This document shows positions 14,301-26,500 of a stretch of DNA of 64,000 bases, piece after piece (the first letter of the stretch is position 1; each line of letters opens with the position of its first letter). A model generated the notes under the pieces. It searched no databases and was not told the origin of the DNA. It was given only the letters and a program-made list of their open reading frames with translations. The DNA lies in assembly GCA_034008185.1 (NCBI GenBank), contig CM067084.1, forward strand, positions 47,133,099 to 47,197,098. Reading direction: 5' to 3'. A program made the position numbers and the translations under genes. The DNA comes from Gorsachius magnificus. Taxonomy: Eukaryota; Chordata; Aves; Pelecaniformes; Ardeidae.

Positions 14301-16171
14301 ACCGCACTATGGCGTTGGGGGCAAGAACAGTGCAGCCATGGGATTTATCCTGCTGTCATGCTAGGACACAGCCACAGGGTCCACTAACACCCTGAGGCTT
14401 CAAGTGCAATCTTGGATTTTCCTTCGGGCACGTTCATCACCTAAACTTGCTCCCTGGTTGGCTCCTGACCTATTTAACACTGCTGTGACTCATATGTTAT
14501 GAAGGCGAGCTGTTATCTGCAGTTAAGTTGCATTTGCATTGAGATCCTCATCATGAAGGCCAGGAGACTCGCAAGAAGAGTAGAGTTTGGTCTGATAGAT
14601 TGTCTCGTTGCTTCAAGCTGGGGGGTAGTAACTCTGGCACCCTAAAAATGTGAAAAGTCTAGTAGTGGTGTTCCATCACCTAAAACAAAACTCCTTCTCT
14701 GTGAGTACAAAATAGGATGTTTTCAAAACTCCTCGAAAGGCTGATTATAGACTTCACTCTACGCAAACGCCCTTAATAGGAGGAACGATTAAATATGGTA
14801 AGGAGAGAAAGCAGTCACCTTCCCTGTTTTCTCTAACAACTTAATTTGAAGGCTTTTTACCCAGGAAGTGCTACGCCAGTTTGCCAACATACACCTAAAG
14901 CACAAAGTCCACAGCGGAGTGACACCTCTGTTCTCAGTCGTGACATTTGCTCTGCGCTCATGCGTTTGCACCAAGGCACAAAAAACCCCCAGTGCCAGGT
15001 TTGTACTCTTTTCTGTTCAGAGATGAGCAAGAGAAAGGCGTTCCTCTCCCAAGAGAGGGAAGAAGGGGTTAAGTGGTTTCAAAACAAGCTGGGCACAACT
15101 GATGTCAGATTTTTGTCTTAACAATGGCATCTATTCGCCTTCCCAGCAAGCAGTATATGGACTGCTGGGCACTGTATTGTTCCGAGGACAGCAGAAGATA
15201 CCTCGTATCTTCTTCGTATCTTTGGAGAGGACAGATTTTCTCACTCCTCGTTAGCTAGAAGGTCTTATTTGTTAAATAACTCTGGAGAAAAATCCAATCA
15301 AAAACTCCAGAAAAACTTCTCCAGGTTTTTTTGGGTTGTTTTTTTGTTGTTTTTTTTAAACTGAAATGTTGTTTCCAAGGTGTCTTTTTCTGATGTGAAG
15401 GGCTCAGCTGTACCCTGTGCACCTTCCTAGTGTCAGTGTCACCATGTGTTGCCCCGCTCAGATTAAAACGAAATCGGCGTCATGAAAATTACAACTATCC
15501 TCCCAATTTTCTGAAAGCCTCTCCTGGGCAGTCAGCAAAAGGGACAGTGTAGGGGAGGAGCAAAAGCAAAAATCCTGAATGTCTTTCTATTTGGCTGTTT
15601 CAGATTATTTTAAGGCCTTACGGCAACATTAAGACAGGGACCTGTGAGAGCAGAAAGTCTGATGTTAAGTTTAAAAAGAAATGTAACGCTGAACAAGAAA
15701 TTTAACACTGAACATGCCACAACAGACCTGCTGGCTGAAAACAAGCTCCTCTCCTAGCCACCCTCAGGTGGCTTTTTATTAACTGGGAAGCCTGTGAGTG
15801 GGCTCCGTATTCATTTTCCATGCGTTTCCCACTCGTTTTTATGTTCTGCAGGCAGCACCCCCACACACACCCCCCCCCAGCGCTCTCACCAAGGAGCCCT
15901 GGGCAGCCGTGCCCGGGGGGCAGCAGCAGGTAGGGAAGGGAACGTCAAAAATCAGCTGCAAGTGGCACTCCCAAGTTCCGAGCAGGCTTTCGGACAGGCG
16001 ATGCCGAGCTGTAACGCCTCAGTGCTTTTACCCTCCCGGCTCAAAGCGGGGCTTGCGCTCTTTTCGCATCACTTTTTGCAGGGAAAAGTCCCGGGGAGTT
16101 GCCCCCGCTTCGGGGCGGGGGGGCGGGGGGCGGCTGCGGGGCGCACCGCAGCGCAGATCGCCCGTACTCAC
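5330..16171 (-). other. ENPP6: ENPP6 intron 1
   Basis: This intron of about 10.8 kb is bounded on the minus strand by a GTGAGT donor (16171-16166) and an AG acceptor (5331-5330). Both flanking exons are in phase 1, so splicing restores a Gly codon. Inside I see only short low-complexity runs, such as a poly-A/T stretch near 8162-8172, a CCCA run near 11500-11518 and a C-rich run near 15867-15880. No CR1 copy or other interspersed repeat is recognisable. The G-rich start of the intron (16111-16133) belongs to the promoter CpG island. No additional exon or RNA gene is supported. Confidence 0.85.
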
Positions 16172-16720
16172 CCGTCATCAGCGTGTAGTAGTTGGGGTAG
16201 GAGAGGCTGGGGAAGTCTGGCGTCATGTAATCCACCTTCACCCCCATGTCGACGATCTCCCGAAAGCCCGGCAGATCCGCCGTGTAGTGGGCGTAGGGGG
16301 GCGGGCAGGTGGGGGGGGGGGCGCCCCGGGCGGGGCCGGGCAGCAGCGGGCAGGAGCCGGCAGGAGCGGGGGATCGGCGGCGGCTGATCCCGGTCCTCCC
16401 TCCCGCTTCCACCCCCCGCGTTAAAGCGACAGCACAGCCCGCCGGCGTGGGAGGGCACGGGTTAATTGCGAGCAGATGATTAACTTCCCTCCCGCCGGCG
16501 AGCGGAGCGAAGAGCTGGGTGCTTCCTGGCTACCGGGGGAGGAAAAAAAAATAATAAGTAAAAAGATGCATTGCAGCAATGGGGAAAACACGGCGCCGAG
16601 GCGGCGGTGTCCCCAGGCCGCGGCTGTGCCGAGGGGCTGCGGCCGGGTGGGCTCACCCTGTCCCTCCGCACCCACCCCGCTCCCCGCCGCCGTGGGACCA
16701 GTCCAGCTCCTGGGGCTCCT
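15890..16720 (-). promoter_or_regulatory. ENPP6: ENPP6 promoter CpG island
   Basis: Base composition rises sharply to very GC-rich with many CpG dinucleotides across this interval, then falls back to ordinary composition on both sides. The island surrounds the recognisable ENPP6 exon 1, which is the usual arrangement for a vertebrate 5' end and CpG-island promoter. I see no convincing TATA box at the expected distance from exon 1. Several long G runs (16111-16133, 16296-16321) lie within it. The exact transcription start is not visible, and edges are approximate. Confidence 0.6.
16172..16295 (-). CDS. ENPP6: ENPP6 exon 1, recognisable 3' part (5' end missing or unreadable)
   Basis: This is the N-terminal coding exon of the choline-specific phosphodiesterase ENPP6. 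The readable part encodes 41 codons ending ...[12 protein letters not shown] plus the first base of a Gly codon, followed by a GTGAGT donor at 16171-16166. It includes GFREIV, GVKVDY and the nucleophile motif. The catalytic Ser (codon 16200-16202) corresponds to human Ser71. Upstream of the Tyr at 16293-16295 the frame stays open but becomes Pro/Ala/Gly-rich and no longer resembles the family. The expected signal peptide and the LLDGFR-type strand carrying the first metal-binding Asp (human Asp32) are absent in all three minus frames. No ATG occurs on the minus strand between 16262 and about 16530. The feature is therefore limited to the part with recognised homology. The most likely cause is loss or collapse of GC-rich sequence in the assembly. 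A true deletion or an unusual extra exon is possible. Confidence 0.88.
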
Positions 16721-19700
16721 GGTTTTCAGCACTAGACAGAACAAATTATACATCTATTTTCTGCCCGGTGATATTATTAAGTTGTTGGGACAGCAAGAGC
16801 TGGGTGATGCCAAGTTTCACATTAAAAGTGAAAAATTGTTCACGCTTTAGTCACGAGTCACCACCAGGTTCTTCTCCTGCCAGCCACAGGAGCCTGACCA
16901 TACCTCTGCTGCAATGCCAGCGCCTGCTGCGTGCTACAATTGCCTGTTAACTCACTTGAATTGTGATTGTCGTTCCCAAATAAAAGCAGCTCGTAGCGCT
17001 GTGTTCACTCTGAAACACTGCAGGTGAGCAGGAGCTACCTGCCCGACAGAGCTGGGATGGGGAAAGGGCAACTTTCTAATTTCTCAGAGCCAGGAGGAAA
17101 ATACAGGCCCGAAGAGGGGTGTTTCCAGACCATGTCTGCCTCGTCGTGGGAATGGCCCCCCGCGGATGTTTACACCTGGGGAAGGTTGCAATAGCTGGCC
17201 GCCACCCCGATGGGGACGTCTGAACCTCTATTTGCTCCTCGCAGAGCTCGCAATTGCACGTCCAGTGTGTCTGGTCGCCTCTTACCAAACACTGGCCTGA
17301 CGCAAGCTCAGCAAGATGGCCTTCAGCCTCCCTTGCCCCAAATGCTTATTTGCACCCCTGCAAAACCCCCTCGCATCCTGGCCTGCCTTTTGCACAGCTT
17401 TGTACCTGCTGCCAGCGCCCATGAGCCCAAGCAGCTGCCTGCAGGTCACCACTCCAGGGACAGGGAGGGAGAGGTCCCTGCCCTTCTCCCACGGGGCCTC
17501 CAGCTCAAGGAAGAAGATGCCCTGCTAGAGGAAGGGGTGCTGGGATTTTCTGTAGGAGGGACTTATTCAAGGCAGGTGGAAGAGGATGGAGGGGGAGCCT
17601 GCGGTTGAGCAGGGCTGCTCAGGCTCTTTGGCTGCTCGTGTTTCCCTCCCCAGTCAAATTCCCCACGCTTCCTCCCTGCCAGTGCACTAAATGCACTCCT
17701 CATGGACTTGCCCAGCCACTCATTTTCTTCCTTTTTTTTTTTTTTCACATGCTCCTTTCTCCATCCCCCATCTCAGAGCCCTGCACTTGACACATACCCT
17801 CACATCAGAGTTAAGCCTGAGCCAAGGACTCGGGGCATTTCTAACCTCCAGCCCAGGCATCTTTAGAGCAAGATAGTGACTGAATCAGCCCCTTTGGAGT
17901 TTTACCCCTCTTCATATAGCATTTACTTTTGGAGCCTTGCATTGCTAGCTATTCTCATCTTGACAACTTCAATTCTGTCTGTGTTTCGACTTTTCTTACC
18001 TTGCCTGCCTTTAGTTCATGTATTTTCTCATAGTGCAGCAGCAGTTTTCTCAGCAAAACAGAGACAGCTGAGCCCTGGGGCCATCCATACAGCCCCGTGC
18101 CCAGGAGAAGGACATATGGACTTGTAGCAAGCAGTCAGCTGTCCCCAGTCTGCTGGGACGATGACAGGTCCCGGATCCCAGGCCCAGCCCCTGGGGCAGA
18201 CATTGCCCAGGAGAGCCGGGGCAGTACTGGCGTGTTCTAGCCTGAACTTCGAAGGAAAACAAACACCCAAATCCCGCAGTGTGAGAGGAAAGCTGCAAGG
18301 CTGCGTGACCCGGGCAGCCGGGCTGCGTCTGCCTGCGTCCCAGCCCGTGCAAGGCTGCTGCTGCCCTGCCCGCCGGGGGCGAGGCTGCAGCTGCGTGCGG
18401 GCTGGCTGGCGACGTGACGGCCCAGGCAGCAGCACGGGCAGCTGCCCGCCTGCAGGATGGCGCGTGCTGCCTGTCACACCTACGGAGACCCACCGCTCTT
18501 CTCAGCCGTCTCCAGGCTTGGCAGGGTCTCAGCTGAGGATCTGCTTCTTCTCCTGCCTCCTGAAGGGAATATGCACGTCCTCCTCCTGCTGCACCTCGAC
18601 AGGCCTCCAGGATGGGAGACGGCCCAGAAGAACCTTTGCTCAGAGACAGCACTTCTGCCAGTGCTTCTGAGGATTTTCACCATACCAAAAACTGCATGTA
18701 ATGGGCTTGGAGCCACCTGTAGTGTCGTGTCTTGGCCAAGCCCCTGTGATAGTTTACTACATCCATATTTAGGCTGAATGAATTCAGAAACATGTCCAGA
18801 AGTGGTGGAGGTGATATGATTTTACACCTCTTGGCCAAACTGTGAGGACATTCGTGTTGATGTCTCGACTTGTTCTCTAATGGGCGGCCTCTGGGCTTTC
18901 CAGCGGTGCTCAGCAGAAGCAGCAGCTGCAACTCATGAAGGGATGGGATAATCAAGGAGAGGCAATCAAGTGTCCAAGCTGGACTCCCACTTTGAAAGGA
19001 TGACAAGGTTTTTGAGGTGGTTAGGCCAAGAAGCCAAGCTTCCACCATGAGATGGTACAAAGATATGTTCTCTTATAATTTCATGGCATTAATAAATAAT
19101 GCCTTCCTTTCAAGAGGGTTGCCGGTTGACAGGGAAAGCTCTACCTGAACCAACAGAGTGGCACGAGGGACAATTGCTGCAAGGTACCAAAGACCGAGGT
19201 CTGCTTTAAGAGTTGGAGATTCACAGGTTTCCACTCAACAAATAACAAGAGTGTAAGGCCTGAGAGGGGTTAAAGGAGTAGTGAGCCATGTAACCATGAC
19301 GCCGCACAATACCAAATTGTGTTTTGACAGACAATCCCCCCAAAGAGTGGGATTGGAGCCAAACAGTCTAGCTTGGCAGAGACAGACCCTAGCAATACAT
19401 TTCATTCCTGCCAAGCAATGTTGATTTCCTTTGGTTCACATTCATTTGTAAGCACCCTGTCTGCACAAAGCCCCAGATGGCCTTGGAGACTCCAGCACAA
19501 CAATATTTTGATACAAATGCTCTTACAAAAGCTATCAGAGCCTGAGCTGGTGTCCAGGGACAACAGTCCTTGCTAGTTAGCTGTAAGACCAGGTTTAGGA
19601 AGATGCATGCATAGAGGAAAGAAAATCCCTCAGCCCAATTTGTGCACAAGGAGATACCCCACTGATTGCTCAGGAAATCCTCTTGGGAAAAAGCAGGTTT

Positions 19701-20568
19701 CCAATTTTGGAAAACTGCCTTGAGTGTCCTTGAAACCATTTTTTTCTTTTGTCCTGCAGAAATCACAAGCACGACGATAGAAATGAAAGAAAATTCTCCG
19801 GGCTCGCACGACAGTTCAGTCTGGCTTGCCAGATGTACCAGCCTCCCCAGCAGCACAGCTCTATCTGTGCCCTTAGGTCCAGGAGCACACACAAGAACAA
19901 AAGCTGCTAAAAGTAAAACATGGTTTCCCTTTTCCCCAGTGAATTAGGGAATCTAAAGGGGAAACTTGTCCTTCTTTCTCTTCTGGAAGAAAGACAAGAA
20001 GGCATAATGTGAGTCATTGTCAGCTTGTAATTCCTCTTTAGTTCTTGCTCTCCTTCAGACATAATAGTAGGTGAACACTTTGGCTAACACAGCCTGATTT
20101 ACTTGTTTGGTTGTTTCTTTTCTCTCATTAGAGAAGAAGGTGTGGCCACCTCCAGACATAAAAGCCTTGAGGAGAATGATGACAAATTGCTTGCATTTCT
20201 CTGAAGAAGAGGAAGAGGATTTAAGGTCAGAACTCTGCTGGACTAAGGTTCTTATTCCTCTTTTCCTCACCAAACCCAAGCTGAAAACATCACAGGTGGT
20301 ACTGGCACCTCTGCTGACTTCCATAAAAAACGTTTGGCAATGTGTGTATCTGCCTTGCTGCAGAAGTTTAATATCAGCTTCTTTGCTCCTGCACTGCACA
20401 TTCTCACCAATGCTTCTGTATGGAGGGGCCCATTAGGGACAGCTGCTCCATCAGATCTTCCTAGAGGTCAGTTTTGCAATCTTTTGGTGTGCAGTAGTTC
20501 AGTCATGAGGAATTCAAGACATAGGAAATGGGTCTTGCTGTCAGTCATGTACAGATGAATTTGATAAA
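16721..20568. other. Intergenic DNA upstream of ENPP6
   Basis: This region lies 5' of ENPP6. It contains a poly-T run near 17732-17746 and a second GC- and CpG-enriched patch around 18160-18480. Open frames of up to about 200 codons in that patch look like products of GC richness, because they overlap on both strands and show no domain. I recognise no interspersed repeat, exon or RNA gene before the CR1 that starts at 20569. Confidence 0.5.
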
Positions 20569-23500
20569 TCATAGAATCATAGAATCATAGAATGTTTTGG
20601 GTTGGAAGGGACCCCTAGAGGTCATCTAGTCCAACCCCCCTGCAGTGAGCAGGGACACCACTAACTAGATCAGGTTGCTCAGAGCCCCGTCCAACCTGGC
20701 CTTGAATGTTCCCAGGGATGGGGCCTCCACCACCTCTCTGGGCAACCCGTTCCAGTGTTTCACCACCCTCGTTGTAAAGAATTTCCTCCTTATATCCAGT
20801 CTAAACCTACCCTGTTTTAGTTTAAAACCATTACCCCTTGTCCTGTCACAGCTGGCCCTACTAAAAAGATTTTTCCCATCTTTCCTATAGGCCCCCTTTA
20901 GATACTGAAAGGCCGTAATCAGGTCTCCCCGCAGCCTTCTCTTCTCCAGGCTGAACAAGCCCAACTCTCTCAGCCTGTCCTCATAGGAGAGGTGCTCCAG
21001 CCCTCGGATCATTTTAGTAGCCCTCCTCTGGACCCGCTCCAACAGTTCCATGTCCTTCTTGTGCTGAGGGGTCCAGAGCTGGACGCAGTACTCTAGGTGA
21101 GGTCTCACCAGAGCAGAGTAGAGGGGCAGAATGACCTCCCTCGACCTGCTGGCCACGCTTCTCCTGATGCAGCCCAGGGTACGGTTGGCCTTCTGGGCTG
21201 CCATCGCACATTGCCAGCTCATGTCCAGCTTTTCATCCACCAGCACGCCCAAGTCCCTCTCGGCAGGGCTGCTCTCGATCCTTTCTTCCCCCAGCCTGTA
21301 CTGGTACTGGGGGTTACCCCGACCCAGGTGCAGGACCTTGCACTTGGCCTTGTTGAACCTCATGAGGTTCACACAGGCCCACCTCTCCAGCCTGTCCAGG
21401 TCTCTCTGGATGACATCCCGTCCTTCTGGTGTGTCAACCGCACCACTCAGTTTGGTGTCACCCGCAAACTTGCGGAGGGTGCATTCGATCTCGCTGTCTA
21501 AGTCATTGATGAATATATTAAACAGCACTGGTCCCAGTACGGACCCCTGAGGGACTCCACTCGTCACCGGTCTCCATCCAGACATCGAGCCATTGACCAC
21601 TACCCTCTGGATGCGGCCATCCAGCCAGTTCCTTATCCACCGAACAGTCCACCCATCAAATCCATAGCTCTCCAATTTAGAGAGAAGGATGTTGTGGGGG
21701 ACTGTGTCAAAGGCTTTGCAGAAGTCCAGATAGATGACATCCATTGGTTTTCCCTTGTCCACTGATGCTGTCACACCATCATAGAAAGACACTAGGTTCG
21801 TCAGGCAGGACTTGCCCTTGGTGAAGCCATGCTGGCTATCTCGAATTATCTCCCTGGCCTCCATGTGCCTTAGCATAGCTTCTAGGAGGATCTGTTCCAT
21901 GATCTTCCCAGGCACAGAGGTGAGGCTGACAGGTCGGTAGTTCCCAGGGTCTTCCTTTCTACCCTTTTTGAAAATGGGCACAATGTTTCCCTTCTTCCAG
22001 TCACCAGGGACTTCACCTGACTGCCATGACTTTTCAAATATCATGGAGAGTGGCTTGGCGACTACATCGGCCAATTCCCTCAGGACTCTGGGATGCATCT
22101 CATCAGGTCCCATGGACTTATGTGCGTTCAGGTTCCTCAGGTGGTCACGAACCTGATCTTCTCCTACAGCAGGAAGGGTTTTGCCCTCCCAGTCCCCCTC
22201 ATGCCATCCATCAACTCGGGTGGGGTGGGGAGAGAGGTTCCCAGTGAAGACTGAAGCAAAAAAGTTGTTGAGTACCTCAGCCTTCTCCTCATCTGCTGTT
22301 ACCAGCTTGCCAGTCTCGCTCATCAGCGGGGGTACGCTTTCTTTAACCATCCTTTTCCGGCTGATATACCTGTAGAAACCCTTCTTGTTATTCTTTGCAT
22401 CCCTAGCCAAGTTTAGCTCCAGCTGGGCCTTGGCTTTCCTGACCCCATTCCTACACAACCAGACCGCATCCCTATACTCTTCCCAGGATGCCTGTCCCTG
22501 CTTCCACTGCCTGTGCAGTTCCCTCTTCCTCCTTAGTTTGACCAGCATCTCTCGTCTCAGCCATGCCGGTCTCCTCCCTTCTTTGCCCGATTTCTTACAC
22601 CTGGGGATCGAGAGCTCTTGCACTCTGTGGATCACTTCCTTAAAGATCTGCCAGCTCTGTTCTGTTCCCCTGTCCCTGAGGACCGTTTCCCAGGGAGTCC
22701 TTCTGACTATCCCCTTGAGGAGCTGGAAGTTTGCTTTTCTAAAATTCAGGGTCCTGACTATACTCTTCATTCTTCCCATTTCCCTCTGGAGTGTGAGCTC
22801 TACCAGCGCATGATCACTGCAACCCAAGCTGCCTCCGATCTTGACATTTCCGACGAGCTCACTTGCATTGGTGACCACCAGGTCCAGTATCGCATCCCCT
22901 CAGGTAGAGGTGTCTATTACCTGGCTTAAGAAGTTGTCCTCAATGCATTCAAGAAACCTGCTGGATTGCCTACAGCTTGCCGTGTTGGTTTTCCAGCAGA
23001 TGTCAGGGTGGTTGAAGTCCCCCAGCAGGACGAGAGCCTGTGAGCACGAAGCCTCCCGGAGTTGGAGGAAGAACGCTTCATCAGTCGGCTCCTCTTGATC
23101 TGGCGGTCTGTAGTAGACACCAACCACCAGGTTCCCTTTGTTGCCTCTCTCTCTGATTCTTATCCATAAGCTTTTGACCTGCTCATGGCTATTCTTCAGG
23201 GCCAGCTCTTCACACTCTAATGATTTCTTGATGTAAAGGGCAACGCCTCCGCCCCTCCTTCCTTGCCTGTCCCTTCTGAACAGCCTGTAGCCATCAATAG
23301 CTACATTCCAGTCGTGGGATTCATCCCACCAAGTTTCCGTAATGGCGATCAGGTCGTAGCTTTCTAGCAGCACGATAGCTTCCAACTCCTCTTGTTTGTT
23401 TCCCATGCTGCGCACATTTGTATAGAAGCATTTCATATGAGCTGTCACACACTTGTTAGCTACAGAGCATTTCAAAGCTAGAAACTCCAATTTTCCTGGA
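20569..23500 (-). mobile_element. CR1 LINE, nearly full-length 3' two-thirds including ORF2
   Basis: This is an avian CR1 non-LTR retrotransposon on the minus strand. The 3' end is at 20569-20592, with three catagaat-type tandem units read on the plus strand, followed by the standard CR1 3' sequence. Going upstream in element sense, nearly all of ORF2 is present (see the pseudogene entry). The element contains endonuclease and reverse-transcriptase regions. The 5' limit is uncertain: recognised CR1 coding sequence is clear to about 23450 and fades beyond 23490, so the copy is probably 5'-truncated. The small number of disabling changes suggests a fairly young insertion. No target-site duplication could be defined because the 5' edge is unclear. 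Confidence 0.95.
20665..23490 (-). pseudogene. CR1 ORF2 (endonuclease-reverse transcriptase), one in-frame stop
   Basis: This is the ORF2 protein of CR1, which nicks DNA and reverse-transcribes the element RNA at the target. The reading frame is continuous from 23490 to the TAA/TAG-type end at 20665 except for a single TGA at 22900-22902, so about 940 codons remain. The apurinic-type endonuclease region holds TETWWDESHDW, the GGGVALY stretch, LLGDFNHPDICW and SDHALVEL. The reverse transcriptase holds [26 protein letters not shown] (motif A), [15 protein letters not shown] (motif B) and a C-terminal [12 protein letters not shown] region. In motif C, normally FADD in this family, the sequence reads FAGD (codons 21468-21457), so one catalytic Asp is replaced. 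The first codon at 23490 is not an ATG, and the true N-terminus is missing or upstream. The copy is judged non-autonomous. Confidence 0.93.
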
Positions 23501-26500
23501 GAAAAGCAGTGATTCGTTTCCAGCTTCTTGAGGCACAGTTTTCCTCTACCCTACCTGGCTGGTATGAGACTTGCCTTACTGGAAGCATCCGCATGCTGGA
23601 CAATCGAACATTGAACTGGGACAGTGGTGGCCCTGATGGTCAGCCAGGGGCTGGTTAAGTGTTCGTTGAAGTGTCTCAGTTCAGGCAGTTGTGATGTTCG
23701 GAAAGCAGCTCTCCAGATCCCTTATTCCATTCTTCACTGCAACAGTCATAAGTCATAGCTTTCCTATTTGATAAAAGTCTAGTGCAGATTGAAGAAACTT
23801 AACAAACCAGTGGAGTCCCCTCAGCGGCTCCCTGTTTCCTCACAAGGAGCTGCATGGGCTTGGTGAATCATCACTGGCACTGCCCTTCCCTGTGAATGCT
23901 CCCCAGCAATGCTCCCCTTGGTGATCGGGCTGTGCTTCCACTAAATGAAACTAAATTGGGTTAGAATGAACAACGGAGGTGACTCTTCACACCAAAGCAC
24001 CATTCAGGTGTGCAACGCCTTGTCCCTGAAGACCATGACTGTTAAAAGTGTATGAGAGACAAATTCACAGTAAAAAAGTGCACCTGGGACTGGGAAACAC
24101 AAAGAGCACTGGCTCCACCCATCCTAGCACTTTATGTCCTTACAGAGGGTGAAGAACAGGAGTATTTATTCAGCAGGAAAACCTTTTAAGTGTTTTGCTT
24201 AGTACTTCTCTTAACCCAGCTGTTATATGACCAGGCCTCCAAGAGCATCTTCTCTTAATGTTTTTTCTTGGGCAGTAATTGCAGCTCATTCTCCCCCCTT
24301 CAAAACCACACAAATTATCTGAACTGCTGCAGCAGACATTCATAGTGAAGGAGAGAAAAAAAGGGTCGGGGCGGGGGGGGGGGGGACAGGGACAGGGACG
24401 ACAGCAGCACGGAGTGATATGTCTCCATCGGGACTGAACACGGTCGGTGATGCCCTAAATCTGCCAGCTTCTGCTGCCTAGCAGGAGAGGCTGCACATCT
24501 GCAGGGCTGAGGTGGGAAGGAGGCTGCAAGCATCATGTGGAATAAACCCCCAAAAGATGCCCCTAAGGAAAAGCACTTTTCATATAGCTAGTGTGGGTTG
24601 GAATAACAATTTTAACCTGAACCCTGCAGAGCCATGGGGGTTTATGAATTATTTCCTAGTCGTTGTGAAGGCAATTAAGAAAAATATGCTGATCACCAAT
24701 GAGCTTAAACTCACTACACAGTGAGCCTCTGCCACTGGAAGATAAGTAGAAGCTCAGGTCAGGAAAGACTGGGAAGCCTGCACCGGGTGATGGCATCTCA
24801 TGGCTGCATGCAGCAGAAGACCACTTCTTCCTTCACCCCGGTGTGCCAGCCTGAGTATCATGACTGAAACCAGTCTTCACTCCTTCCTAAAGATGCTTGA
24901 ATATTGACCACCTCCACCTCCAGTACCTCCCCAATGTTTCTAACTCATGTCTCTGCAACATTATTACTTAATTAGCCTGAGACCATGCTTGCGTGGACAC
25001 TGGTGTCCTGTAACGCAGTTTTTACCTCATTGAGGAAACCTTGTGCTGTGTATTTCTCTGTTGAAATCACTTAGTCAAGTTTGCTAGATGGCAAAACCAG
25101 ATAGCTCTAGGTAACGGGATACTGCGTTTTCTGCTTCATCTCTGCTGTCTGGTCATTTCCCTGCATGGTGGGGGACTGTGGTGAAGGATTTTACTGCAAT
25201 TCTAGAAAGAGGGGTCAACGTGCAATGGTGTGGGTGGGATGGAAACTTGGCAACCTAAGGAAGTTGGTCAACATCAGTTAATTTATTCAGTATAAAAAAT
25301 GAAACCATAATCAGCAAAATAAAGTAGGTGTTACTAATCCTGCTGTGCTGTGACACTAACATGTTCCTCAGGACATTGAGCTCAACACATCCATTCATAC
25401 GCCAGTGGCTCCTCCAAGAGAACAACAGGGTATTCTGCATGTCCAGCAGTGCCTTGTGCCGCAGTTTCTGCCAGTTTATTACCTTGCTCAAGCAGCAGCC
25501 CTAGGAGATGAAAGTACGAGCTTAAGGTCTAACAATCTTGCACAATCTTACAGTCATCTAGAGCTAGCCAAATGTAGAACTATTTCAGCAAAGTATTCAG
25601 ATTTCTGATTCTCCCGTTAAACGAGGGGTAATTTGAGAGGCTAAATATCTGGTGAATCAGTGCCCCTGTGTCTCCTTCCCAAGAATAAAATAATATTCTG
25701 TGTTTGGTCTTTCTGCTACTCTTCTACATGGAGCACAAAAGAGACTTACAATGTTGGCTTGAACTTAGTATGGGTACAAAGTAAACTATCCAGGGCTAGC
25801 AAAAAATGTCATTTTAAAACTTCCAAATGTTTTGCATTTGGCGTCCTTTATAGCCTGGAGGTTATATAGAGTTCAGCTTTAACTCCTGACATCAGTGCTT
25901 AAGGACTGTGGGAGTTGGGCTTGCAGCATGACCTAATGAAGACAAAGGCCTTTATTCTGACAGTAGTTATTTAAGCTAACCTGAGAATATTTATAATAGG
26001 CTGGCCTCTGCCAGACTGCCGGCAGCGAGCATTGCGGAGAGTTTCCAAGTTGCTGCCTACAACAGCTTTTGTCATGTGCCACTGCACTTCGTTCCTTTTG
26101 GCTTTCATATTTTTGATGTCATCAATCCTGGCTTTTAGTTACTGCATCTCATTCATCAGTAAGGCTATGCTGGAGGTTGAAGCCCTCACCTGGAGGACAC
26201 AGATTAAAGCCTCAGCTTTGCCCATCGTGCAGAAATGATGAACGTCTTGTTCTCATCTCACTGACTGCTGATTCACCTCTGCAGAATTTTCTCCACAAAG
26301 AGACGGCTGTTTTACCACCCAACCTGTGCTCTGGGTAGAGCAATATTTACACAATATCTGTTTCCCAGATTTGGTTGTTTCTTCATCAGCAAGCTACAAC
26401 TTCTCAAGCAAAGCTGGACCTGCGTCAGATTTTCTTACAGGTAAGGTCCTATCCCTGTCTAAATACCATCGGTGATGTCCTTCCCTATAGGAGAGCAAGG

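Noticed and set aside
15794..16424. Plus-strand frames of about 200 codons across the ENPP6 CpG island
   Set aside because: They are antisense shadows of the ENPP6 exon 1 and its GC-rich surroundings.
18028..18652. Overlapping 149- to 200-codon frames on both strands
   Set aside because: They overlap each other in a GC-rich patch, which lowers stop-codon frequency. Ala/Arg/Gly-rich translations without motifs indicate shadow frames.
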